DNA of 64,000 nt, from contig CAWFPL010000002.1 in the NCBI GenBank assembly GCA_963817785.1, positions 372,001 to 436,000 of the forward strand. The letters are read 5' to 3'. The notes under the pieces are model-generated. The model did not search any database. It saw only the letters and a list, made by a program, of their open reading frames with translations, and was not told the DNA's origin. Origin of the DNA: JAKALD01 sp963817785 (GTDB taxonomy: Bacteria; Pseudomonadota; Gammaproteobacteria; Burkholderiales; SG8-39). A program made the translations under genes and the position numbers. The stretch's first letter is position 1. Every line of letters begins with the position of its first letter. Shown piece after piece: positions 18,024 to 25,632 of the stretch.

Positions 18024-18864
18024 GATTGATTTGTCCTCGGGCGCGCCCTGCCCATACCGGCCGCAACGACTGCGCCCGCATCAATGGTCACCGATCCGGC
18101 TTCGTCGCAGGCGAAAGCCGAGAACCGTAGCGCCGGACCGCTGGTCCTGTGACCAATTGACACGACTCAGCTAACAAACAATTCCATCGGGGCGTGCCGT
18201 TCGGCCGTGTATGTCGGCTCGTAAAGGCGACCGAGGCCGGGGGTGTTCACCGCGACGCGCACGACGATGTGCCGCTCGCTGCATGCGACGCCTGCGCGAA
18301 GGAGCTTGCTGCGCTCGTCCGCGGTTAGGGCGCGACCCGATCCACCCAGAGGAATCTCAGCATTCAGGATGCCTTCTTGTACCTTCGGAAGCACAACTGG
18401 ACCTCGTAGACGTTGTTCGTGAAGCGGCTTTATAGCGCGCTGCTCGGAGGAGAACGCGCAAAGAGTCGCGCTGGTTGACGAACTCTTACACTCATCGCCG
18501 AGACGGCTGGACTGTCCCGACATCGGCAATAAGGAAATTTACCGGCGGAAGATGCCGTGACGCAGGCGACGTTCGAGCGCATGGACGCACAGAGTCGGCA
18601 GCCAGGGGACGAGCCACAGCAATCATGCCTACGCGCTCGAATAAAGGCTCAAGCACAATATCGTCGATCCGCATCGCCCACGTCTCACCGACGTAATTCT
18701 CGATCGCTCCGATACCGGTCGGGCAGTCGCGATTTCACCTGCCTGCGTGCGTTCGTATATGCCCGCCGCCCGATGGTGTTGCCGGGGATGTAAAAGCGCG
18801 TCATTTTGAGGATGGGCGCGCGATGGGTCGGTAGGCGCACTCGGGCGAGAGGGGAAGGCAACGA
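18024..18864. other. Gene-poor decayed region in the island
   Basis: About 840 bp with no recognisable gene. On the minus strand a 120-codon frame (18167-18529) ends in a plausible stretch (RALTADERSKLLRAGVACSE, then HIVVRVAVNTPG), but its first half is low-complexity. A second minus-strand frame around 18500-18800 reads as broken pieces such as MTRFYIPGNTIGRRAY and AIENYVGETWAMRIDD in different frames. These may be remains of lost genes; I cannot assign a family. Confidence 0.4.
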
Positions 18865-19074
18865 TCAGAACGGCGGATCGGTGCTCGGGGGATCGACATC
18901 AAGATCGTGCTGTGCGATGTCGGCGGGTGGTTGATAGTAGCGGCGAAGCTGGGCGGCGTAGTGACGTTCGAGCGCCTCGGTGAGCTCGTAGAGGAACTCG
19001 AGCAGGCTTGCAGCGGCCTCATCGGAGAGCCCGGTGGGCAGACACACGAGCGGCAAATCGTTGGGTCGCAACAT
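18865..19074 (-). CDS. Small IS-associated acidic protein
   Basis: 69 residues, MLRPNDLPLVCLPTGLSDEA at the start, then AASLLEFLYELTEALERHYA (helical) and a Pro/Asp-rich tail. It starts 13 bp downstream of the istB stop on the same strand. Similar short acidic proteins accompany transposase genes in several IS groups; no function is known. The clean reading frame and position support a real gene. Confidence 0.55.
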   Translation of the reverse strand: MLRPNDLPLVCLPTGLSDEAAASLLEFLYELTEALERHYAAQLRRYYQPPADIAQHDLDVDPPSTDPPF

Positions 19075-19086
19075 CGGCTTCAGCGC

Positions 19087-19887
19087 TCACTTGCGTGGGG
19101 CGCGGCCGCGGGATTTCGCTTTGTGTGCGGCGCGTTCCTGGGCTTCCTTGAGGCGGTAGGATTCGCCCTCCAGGGCGATGATCTCGGAGCGGTGGAGGAG
19201 TCGATCGATCAGGGTGACGACGCAAGCCGCGTTGGGGAAGACCTGATTCCATTCGCCAAAGACCTTGTTCGTAGTCAAGGCGACGGGCCGCTGGGCCTGG
19301 TAGCGGCGGGTGATCACCTCGAAGAGCAGGTCGGCGTAGCGGCTGTCGTAGGACAGATACCCGAGCTCATCAATGCACAACAGTGTCGGGCTGCTATAGC
19401 GGCGCAGGCGCCGCGCGAGCGCGGTGCTCGAGTCCTGGGCGGCCAGGTCATGGAGCATGTCCGAGGCGAGGGTGAAGCGCGCGCTGTAGCCCTGGAGCAG
19501 CGCTTGGTGGGCGAGGTTTTTCATGAGCATCGTCTTGCCCAGGCCGTTGGGGCCGATCAGGATCACGTTGGCGGCTTCGGCGAGGAAGCCGAGCGAGAAG
19601 AGCTCTTCGATCGCGGCGCGATCGCACTTGGTGGGCCAGGCCCAGTCGAACTCGGCAAGCGGCTTGAAGGCGCCCAGGCGGGCGTTGTCGAGCCGACGCT
19701 TGAGCGAGCGCCGGGTGCGCTCGGCCTCCTCGATGTCGATCACCCGCGCGAGCCAGGGCTCGGCGAGGAGTTCGGGCAACTGCTCGAGCAGCCCGTAGAG
19801 GCCGAGCCGGCGCAGCCGGCCGCGGGCCGCCTCAAGACTGAGGTTCGTCGTCGGTGTGCTCGGGATTCGATCGCTCGGGGCGTTCAT
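19087..19887 (-). CDS. istB: IS21-family helper ATPase IstB
   Basis: 266 residues, DnaA/DnaC-like AAA+ ATPase that assists IstA by selecting target DNA. Walker A is LIGPNGLGKTMLMKNLA (about 109-125), Walker B LLCIDELGYLSYD, and sensor region PVALTTNKVFGEW follows. N- and C-termini are complete for the family. It overlaps the end of istA by 56 bp in another frame, the normal IS21 arrangement, implying coupled translation. Confidence 0.93.
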   Translation of the reverse strand: MNAPSDRIPSTPTTNLSLEAARGRLRRLGLYGLLEQLPELLAEPWLARVIDIEEAERTRRSLKRRLDNARLGAFKPLAEFDWAWPTKCDRAAIEELFSLGFLAEAANVILIGPNGLGKTMLMKNLAHQALLQGYSARFTLASDMLHDLAAQDSSTALARRLRRYSSPTLLCIDELGYLSYDSRYADLLFEVITRRYQAQRPVALTTNKVFGEWNQVFPNAACVVTLIDRLLHRSEIIALEGESYRLKEAQERAAHKAKSRGRAPRK

Positions 19888-21373
19888 CGGGGACTCCTTC
19901 GGCGAGTCGTTCGTAATCGCTTAAGGGCTGCGAGCGCACGCTCAAGTGCTCGAGCCGCGGGTCCTTGGGCAGCGCGACCGCAATGGGCGGGCGCTCGCCG
20001 CGCGCATGGGCGTGGGCGTCGATGAAGTGGCGCACGGCCCCGAGGTGCGCAGCGTCTTCGGCGAGCGCCGCGGCGATCGCCGCCTCGAGCGCTTGCGCGC
20101 CGTGGCTGTCGAGCAACTGCAGCAGCCCCCGGGTGAGCACGCCCAAGTGGGCGCCGCGCTCAGCGGCGCGCAGGAACAGGGGCTTCGCACTGGGTGCGGC
20201 GTGCTGCAGGCGGTCCTGCGCGCGATGCGCTCGGGCGGCGCGCTTGTGAGCGACGAGGGCTTCGAGGTGGGCCGGATCCTCGATTCTCGCGCCCCGATCG
20301 AAGCTTCTGGGGTGAGTGGCGAGGACTTGAGCGCCCTCGAGGATGCGCACGCTCTGGAGCGTGGCGAGCACGACCAGGGTGCGGTTGACGTGCGTGTGAG
20401 GAATCGAGTACTCGTTCCAGTCAAAGCGCACGTAAGGCGTCTTATGCACGCTCGCCTCGATTCTCGCTTCGCACGGGAACGGGTTATCAGGCAAGGCGAG
20501 AAGACAGGAGCGCTCCTCCTCGAACACCTCGCGCACGCTGCGCGTACGATCCTCGGGGCAGGGCCGCTCGGCGGCCGCCCCCGCGCACCACGCAAGCGCT
20601 TGCGCGTTCAGATCCTCGAGATCGCGGAACGTGCGCCCGGCGAAGAACGCCTCGCGGGCAAAACGAATCGAGCGCTCCACGCGCCCTTTTTCATTTCCGC
20701 GCGCCACCGCCACGGGCCGCGGCTGGAACCGGTAATGGGCGGCCAGCTCGAGCAACTTCGGATGGAAGCGAATCGCCTGATCGACGCGCTCGAGCACGGC
20801 GCTCTTAAGATTATCGTAGAGCAAGACACGCGGCACGGAGTTGAAATACGCGAACGCCTCCACATGGCCGCGCAGGAACTCGCTCATCGAGGCGCCCAGA
20901 TAAAAGCGCAGGAACAGCATCCGCGAGTACGAGAGCACCATCACGAAGGCCATCAGAGGACGCACGGCGCGGCCCACGGCGAGCTTGCCGAAGTGAGCCC
21001 AGTCAGTCTGGCCTTGGTCCCCCGGCAATGTGCGTAGCCGCAGATAGGCTTCGGCCGCCGGCCGTGGGCGCAGCCGCGCGATGATGGCGCGGAAGTGATC
21101 CGCAGCGCCCGGATAGCCGCGGCTGCGCACCATCGCGTACAGGCGCGAGGCACGTAGTGTCGGATACTTGGCGAGCGTCTCGGTGATGAAGCCGACATAG
21201 GGCTCGACGATCGAGGCGCGCGCTGTGCGCGGGGCCGTCAGCACGCCGGCTTGAGCGAGCACGCGGCGCACGGTGCCGTGGTGCACGCGAAGCTGCCGAG
21301 CGATTGTGCCCACGGGCCAGTGCTCGGTGTGATGCAGGCGCAGGATCTCGGCTTCGAGCGCGCGCGGGATCAT
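19832..21373 (-). CDS. istA: IS21-family transposase IstA
   Basis: 513 residues. An N-terminal helix-turn-helix (EILRLHHTEHWPVGTIARQL, then RVHHGTVRRVL) precedes an rve-type DDE integrase core. Candidate catalytic acids are the D of QGQTDWAHFG, the D of VLLYDNLKSAV and the E of RGNEKGRVERSI. The C-terminal region EYSIPHTHVNRTL is the usual Mu-like beta-barrel. It appears full length and intact, so the element may still be active. Confidence 0.93.
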   Translation of the reverse strand: MIPRALEAEILRLHHTEHWPVGTIARQLRVHHGTVRRVLAQAGVLTAPRTARASIVEPYVGFITETLAKYPTLRASRLYAMVRSRGYPGAADHFRAIIARLRPRPAAEAYLRLRTLPGDQGQTDWAHFGKLAVGRAVRPLMAFVMVLSYSRMLFLRFYLGASMSEFLRGHVEAFAYFNSVPRVLLYDNLKSAVLERVDQAIRFHPKLLELAAHYRFQPRPVAVARGNEKGRVERSIRFAREAFFAGRTFRDLEDLNAQALAWCAGAAAERPCPEDRTRSVREVFEEERSCLLALPDNPFPCEARIEASVHKTPYVRFDWNEYSIPHTHVNRTLVVLATLQSVRILEGAQVLATHPRSFDRGARIEDPAHLEALVAHKRAARAHRAQDRLQHAAPSAKPLFLRAAERGAHLGVLTRGLLQLLDSHGAQALEAAIAAALAEDAAHLGAVRHFIDAHAHARGERPPIAVALPKDPRLEHLSVRSQPLSDYERLAEGVPDERPERSNPEHTDDEPQS

Positions 21374-21388
21374 GGCGCGCAGCCCTCT

Positions 21389-21823
21389 TTATGGTCCGCC
21401 GCGTAACGCTCCCAACCGTGCGAAGGCCGAGAGCGCCCGAGCGCAGAAACTGCAGCGCGGCCCCGCGCCCGGCAAGGTGCGCGATCCAACCGGCGGACTT
21501 TGGCCATCATGTACCAGCCTTGTGCTGTCAAGCGAAGTAGCCACCACTGTGGCAGCCAAGGCGGCACGAGGGGAACCCTGATGCGTCACTTTATGGGCTT
21601 GGCGCATGCGCCAGGTCCGCTGGCGCGCCGCGTGGCGGCACGCCCCGCGGAAGCTCAACTGGTAGCGCTGCCCGGCGCGGCGTAACGACTCGCGCCGGCG
21701 AAGCGCCGCGCACCCCCCGGCGCAGTAGATGTTGCCGTGGTCGCAGCGCCGGCACACCTGCACCTGCTCGCCGCAACGCCGGCAGTTGTAGAGCCGATGA
21801 GACGCCTCGGGCACCGCCGCCAT
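21389..21823 (-). CDS. Cysteine-rich IS21-associated protein
   Basis: 144 residues. Three zinc-type CxxC pairs are visible: CRRCGEQVQVCRRCD, then YCAGGCA, and PRCSFCARAL near the end. The middle is strongly basic (RRRESLRRAGQRYQLSFRG). Proteins with the CRRC...YCAGGCA layout and a HQGS motif are found next to istA in several IS21-type elements. Function unknown; nucleic-acid binding is a guess. It lies 15 bp upstream of istA. Confidence 0.55.
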   Translation of the reverse strand: MAAVPEASHRLYNCRRCGEQVQVCRRCDHGNIYCAGGCAALRRRESLRRAGQRYQLSFRGACRHAARQRTWRMRQAHKVTHQGSPRAALAATVVATSLDSTRLVHDGQSPPVGSRTLPGAGPRCSFCARALSAFARLGALRGGP

Positions 21824-21920
21824 GCACGCGTTCCAGGCAAGGACTGGACAACGCCGTGCATTGCGGGCATAAAGGCAATGCAGACGACGCGCGCGCGCTT
21901 CGCGTGCGCCGCCCGTGTAG

Positions 21921-21964
21921 AAGGCCCGGGGTTCTTCCAGGAACTCGCCCGGGCCTTCGTTTTT
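21921..21964 (+). terminator. Strong Rho-independent terminator
   Basis: AAGGCCCGGG (21921-21930) pairs perfectly with CCCGGGCCTT (21948-21957); the loop holds an extra GTTC/GAAC pairing. It is followed by CGTTTTTG, a U-tract on the plus strand. No intact plus-strand gene ends here, so it may be left over from a gene disrupted or displaced by the IS21 element. Confidence 0.7.
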
Positions 21965-22144
21965 GCGGCGTCTGCGCTCAAGAATAGCGCGAGCCCGCGG
22001 CCTTGGCCGATCGGCCCAGCCGATCGAGCGAGCCGCTCATCACAGCCTCGAGACCCAAGGTACAACACCTCAGAGCATTGCGCCGCCCGCTCAGGCGTCG
22101 AACCCATCTCACCGGGCAAATTGGGCAACGGGCAGCGCGCCGAC

Positions 22145-22212
22145 GGGATATCCACCGCGGCACGCGTTCGCGTGCGTCTTGATCGCCGCCCGCGCGCCGC
22201 CGTGGATATCCC
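22145..22212. repeat. Inverted repeat enclosing a second palindrome
   Basis: A 17-bp arm GGGATATCCACCGCGGC (22145-22161) is matched, with one mismatch, by its reverse complement at 22196-22212. Inside lies a second perfect palindrome, GCACGCG-TT-CGCGTGC. The whole could fold as a branched hairpin. There is no U-tract, so it is not an ordinary terminator. Purpose unknown; the rest of 21965-22576 has no recognisable gene. Confidence 0.6.
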
Positions 22213-22576
22213 TGCGCGGGTGAGCGCACGATCAGAAATTCATCGAACCTACGCGGCGAAGGATTTTAGGGGCGCTGCGCGTCAAACCCCAGCAACACGC
22301 GGTTCTCGACCCCCGTTAACAGATGGAGATAACCTAGGCACCCGTTGGGCCAGACAAGGTTCACGTCGGTCAGTGCGGGTAGCCCGCTATCGTGGTGTAA
22401 GACCGCTATCCGCGCCGGCGTTATCGCTCAACTTGCTATCCAGGCTGGTTGCCGATTCGGCTGGATCACCTGGCCGCTGCCGGATTGCTTACCGTCCAGA
22501 GTGTTTTCTTTGGAACTTGGCGCACCGGGAAGTGCGCAGTGAACCCGTAGTCAGCTCGAGCGTCCCGCAGATACCC

Positions 22577-22855
22577 TCACAGCCGAACGGCCCGCGTGAT
22601 TGATTTCCGTACCTTGTCGTCGTGCTCCAGCCAGGCCCGGACCAGTTCCCACTTGGAGCTATGGCATCGGAAGCGGAGCGTCTCGGGGTGTTCAATTTCC
22701 AGCCAGTGGTAGAACGACCCCATCTCCATGTCGGGATTGGCGCCGGTCTTGCGGTCGTATTGACGCCACAGGCCCAAGACGAGCCTCCTGGCTGCGTCCA
22801 ACGCTAGCGTCACGCGAGGTGCAACATCATTTGACGTGAGCGCCCCCTGTACCAT
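22577..22855 (-). CDS. Hypothetical protein in the island
   Basis: 92 residues starting MVQGALTSNDVAPRVTLALD. It reads as a compact, Trp-rich soluble protein (GLWRQYDRK, GSFYHWLEIEHPETLRF, SSKWELVRAWLEHDDKVRKS). Composition and codon use look like a true gene, unlike the surrounding frames, but I recognise no family. The frame stays open further upstream, so the start is uncertain. It is divergent from the EAL gene. Confidence 0.5.
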   Translation of the reverse strand: MVQGALTSNDVAPRVTLALDAARRLVLGLWRQYDRKTGANPDMEMGSFYHWLEIEHPETLRFRCHSSKWELVRAWLEHDDKVRKSITRAVRL

Positions 22856-23026
22856 TGCGATATGGCGGACGATGTTACTCCGACTTCCAGTCAAGTACGG
22901 CGCTTTGTCATGGTCCTGTGTGGGCACGAGCTGGTGAGAGATGTGGACCGACTGCTTGAACCCACCCCGGGGTCTCTTGGCTTCGCGCGCTAACATCCGG
23001 ACTGTCCAGCAACAGGCCCATATGTC

Positions 23027-23848
23027 ATGACCGAGCGAGACAATGGCGCCAGGTTGAAGCCGAGCGAGGCTCAGTTCCTCGACAACATGGACCCGCTCCT
23101 CGCGGGCTGGGCGGACCCGAAAGCACGGCTGTACCAGGCTCTGAGGCACGACGAGCTCGTCCTGTACTGCCAGCCGGTCCTCGATCTGCAGGGGAGGGTG
23201 CAGTTTCCCATGGCGGAGGTGTTGGTCCGGCTGCGCGAGGAGGAAGAGGCGTTGCTCCCCCCTGGCGACTTCTTCCCGGTGTTCGAGCATTACCGCATGC
23301 TCCCGGACCTCGACCGCTGGGTGGTCAGCCACGTCGTCACGCGGCTCGTGCAGGGCTCGCGTATCCCGCGCCTGATCGTCAACGTATTCGGCCAGTCGCT
23401 CGAAGATCCCGGTTTCCCGAAATTCGTCGCGAACGCACTGGTCGCGGCGGCGGTGCCGGCTACGAGCCTGGTGTTCGAAATCGACGAGTCGGATGTGCTG
23501 ACTCGGCTCGAGTATGCGGCGCGCTTCGCGGCGGCCGTGAGGGCGATCGGATGCGCGGTGTCGATCGACGGTTTCGGCGGCCGCGCGGTGTCGTTTGCGC
23601 CGTTGAAGGTGCTGCACGCGGATTTTCTCAAGGTGGACGGCTCCATCGTGCGCAATGTCCTGCGCAGCGCCGTAGCGCTCAGCAAGCTGCGAGCAATCCT
23701 GCGCGTCGGCGAAGCCATCGGGCTCGGCGTTGTCGCGGAATACGTCGAGGATCAGGACGTGCTCATCCGCTTGAAGGCACTAGGGGTCCGCTACGCGCAG
23801 GGCTTTGGCATCGGTGAACCGTGCCCAATGGCGATGCTGCTTGGCTAA
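23027..23848 (+). CDS. Degenerate EAL-domain protein
   Basis: 273 residues, essentially one EAL domain without a sensor. The EAL motif is AEVLVR, with the Glu kept; NVFGQSLEDPGF (Asn), EIDESD (Glu), ADFLKVDGS (Lys) and VVAEYVED (Glu) match active-site positions. The usual DDFGTG loop is IDGFGGR, so the second Asp is lost, and QGYL is QGFGIGEP. Phosphodiesterase activity is therefore doubtful; it may bind c-di-GMP or a partner protein. Last gene of the island, 53 bp from the right repeat. Confidence 0.8.
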   Translation: MTERDNGARLKPSEAQFLDNMDPLLAGWADPKARLYQALRHDELVLYCQPVLDLQGRVQFPMAEVLVRLREEEEALLPPGDFFPVFEHYRMLPDLDRWVVSHVVTRLVQGSRIPRLIVNVFGQSLEDPGFPKFVANALVAAAVPATSLVFEIDESDVLTRLEYAARFAAAVRAIGCAVSIDGFGGRAVSFAPLKVLHADFLKVDGSIVRNVLRSAVALSKLRAILRVGEAIGLGVVAEYVEDQDVLIRLKALGVRYAQGFGIGEPCPMAMLLG

Positions 23849-23901
23849 GGAGAGAGCCTTCTGGAATCAGTGCGTTAGCGGCGGCGTCGATGGGATAGCT
23901 G

Positions 23902-23927
23902 CGATCCCCATCACCCGCTCCAGCGTC
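23902..23927 (+). repeat. Right attachment repeat (attR-like)
   Basis: Second copy of the tRNA-Gly 3' end with one mismatch to 14787-14812; the run CCCATCACCCGCTCCAGCGT and one further base are identical. There is no tRNA structure upstream of it here, so it is only the short duplicated end expected from site-specific integration. Backbone genes resume directly afterwards. Confidence 0.8.
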
Positions 23928-24020
23928 GCTCCGGGTGCCCCAGCGCTGCGCAATACGTACACGTCCCGAATCGAGAATCCGCCCGGCGGCCCAATCCTGC
24001 AAGTCCATCGGAGCGCGCCC

Positions 24021-24971
24021 TCACGCCGCTCCCAGCCGGCGCAGGCGCTCGGCGGCGTCGAGGCCGATGCGCTCGGTGAGCGTGGCGGCCGGCTCGACGC
24101 TGGAGATCAGGTCGACCACCTCGCCGCCCCATACCAGCGCTTCGTCGAAATCGCCTCGCTGTTGCGCCGCGCGGTATCCCTCGAGCGCGGAGGCGTCGGT
24201 CGCGAGCGCCTGCTCGCGGCCGTGCCAACGCTCGACGAACCGGTTGCGCAGCGCCCGGCCCGTGTAGGGACGCGGCCAATCGTAGCCGCGCGCGATGTCG
24301 AACACGGCAGTGCGCTGCGTGTGGTCGCCATCGGCTTCGATCAGGAGCTGCGCGGCGAGCGGATGAAGCAGGGCTTCGCGCGTGGCGCAGTAGCGCGTGC
24401 CGATCACCGCGCCGCAGGCCCCGAGCGCGAGGGCCGCGGCGAGTCCGCGCCCATCGCCGATGCCGCCTGCCGCGAGCACGGGCAACGGCGCGACCGCATC
24501 GACCACGGCCGGCACCAGCGGCAGCGTAGCGCGCACTGCTCCGTGGCCGCCCGCTTCCGCCCCTTGGGCGACGATGAAGTCGGCGCCGAGCGCCTGGGCT
24601 TCGCGCGCGCCGTGAAGATCCTGCACCTGGCACACGAGCGCGCAGCCCTGCGCCTTGACCGCGTCGGCGTACGGCGAGGCGTCGCCGAAGGAGAAGAAAA
24701 AGACATGCGGCTTGTACGACAGCGCGAGCGCGATGGCCTCGCGCGTGGCCTTCCAGGTGATCAGGCCGACGCCCCAGGGGCGCCGGGTGCCCGCGACCGC
24801 GAGCTCCAGCTCGCGCTTCATCCACTGCAAATCCCCGTAGCCGCCGCCGACCATGCCCAGTCCTCCGGCGTTGGAGACCGCCGCGGCGAGCGCCCCGCCG
24901 GAGACGCCGCCCATCGGCGCCAGCATGATGGGGTAGGACAGGGCGAAGCGTTCGGTCAGGGAGGTTTTCAT
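24021..24971 (-). CDS. Nitronate monooxygenase family flavoprotein
   Basis: 316 residues, TIM-barrel FMN enzyme of the NMO/enoyl-ACP-reductase-II family. Visible: YPIMLAPMGGVSGG, SNAGGLGMVGGGY, ADFIVAQGAEAGGHGA (FMN-contact glycines), PVLAAGGIGDGRGLAAALAL and GAVIGTRYCATREA. It probably oxidises toxic propionate 3-nitronate or similar nitronates, though the family also holds other FMN oxidases. The methionine before KTSLTERFALSYP is preferred; an open frame extends far upstream but has no family similarity. First backbone gene right of the island. Confidence 0.85.
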   Translation of the reverse strand: MKTSLTERFALSYPIMLAPMGGVSGGALAAAVSNAGGLGMVGGGYGDLQWMKRELELAVAGTRRPWGVGLITWKATREAIALALSYKPHVFFFSFGDASPYADAVKAQGCALVCQVQDLHGAREAQALGADFIVAQGAEAGGHGAVRATLPLVPAVVDAVAPLPVLAAGGIGDGRGLAAALALGACGAVIGTRYCATREALLHPLAAQLLIEADGDHTQRTAVFDIARGYDWPRPYTGRALRNRFVERWHGREQALATDASALEGYRAAQQRGDFDEALVWGGEVVDLISSVEPAATLTERIGLDAAERLRRLGAA

Positions 24972-25045
24972 GGCCGCCGATGGATCCGTCGATTCGGGAA
25001 GGGTACATCGTGCCGGAGCGCGATCCAACCGGCCGGCGGTCCGCG

Positions 25046-25612
25046 CTAAGCGACGCGAAGCCCGGCGAGCGCCGCGACGCCGAGGGCGGCGAACAGCGCC
25101 GCAGCGACGTAGCGCACCGTCTTGAAGGGAATCCGCAGGGAGGCCTTCCCGGCGAGCAACACCGCCGGCGCGTCGGCGATCAGCATGCCGGTCGTGGTTC
25201 CCGCGACCACCGCCGCCAGCGAGTCGAATCGGGCCGCGAGGGCAATCGTCGCGAGTTGGGTCTTGTCGCCGATCTCGGCCAGAAAGAAGGCGACTAGGGT
25301 GAACACGAAGGCGCCGTACCGGCCGATGTCGCGCGGCTGCTGGTCGAGCTGGTCGGGCTTCAGGGCCCAGGCGGCGATGGCCAGGAACGAGATTCCCAGC
25401 GCCCAGCGCAGTACATCCGGGCCGACGCTCGTGCGGATCCATTCGCCGAGCAGGGCGGCCAGGGAATGGTTCAGCACGGTCGCGAGGAGGATCCCGAGGA
25501 GGATGGGTACGGGCCGCCTGAATCGGGCCGCGAGCAGCAGCGCAAGGAGCTGGGTCTTGTCGCCGATTTCTCCGACGGCGACGACTGCCGCCGAGACGAT
25601 GAACGCTTCCAA
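25046..25612 (-). CDS. GDT1/UPF0016-family cation (Mn/Ca) exporter
   Basis: 188 residues with six hydrophobic helices in two homologous halves. Each half carries the family motif E-x-G-D-K-T: VAVGEIGDKTQLLAL (residues about 11-25) and FFLAEIGDKTQLATI (about 108-122). Bacterial members such as MneA of Vibrio cholerae export manganese. It lies 20 bp downstream of the MgtA-type ATPase gene on the same strand, so the two are probably co-transcribed and concerned with divalent cation balance. I see no yybP-ykoY-like leader; the gap is too short. Confidence 0.85.
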   Translation of the reverse strand: MEAFIVSAAVVAVGEIGDKTQLLALLLAARFRRPVPILLGILLATVLNHSLAALLGEWIRTSVGPDVLRWALGISFLAIAAWALKPDQLDQQPRDIGRYGAFVFTLVAFFLAEIGDKTQLATIALAARFDSLAAVVAGTTTGMLIADAPAVLLAGKASLRIPFKTVRYVAAALFAALGVAALAGLRVA

Positions 25613-25632
25613 GGCGGCTCAGCAGGGGCCGG

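Larger units (their letters stand above)
18865..21823 (-). mobile_element. IS21-family insertion sequence with accessory genes
   Basis: Contains, from upstream to downstream on the minus strand, a cysteine-rich accessory gene (21389-21823), istA (19832-21373), istB (19087-19887, overlapping istA) and a small acidic gene (18865-19074). The istA/istB overlap and their motifs are diagnostic for IS21. The given limits are those of the genes; I could not identify the terminal inverted repeats or a target duplication by eye, so true ends lie somewhat outside. It sits within the tRNA-bounded island, consistent with accumulation of mobile DNA there. Confidence 0.8.

Noticed and set aside
18167..18529. 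A 120-codon minus-strand frame in the island
   Set aside because: The first half is low-complexity and no family is recognisable; kept only as part of the decayed-region note.
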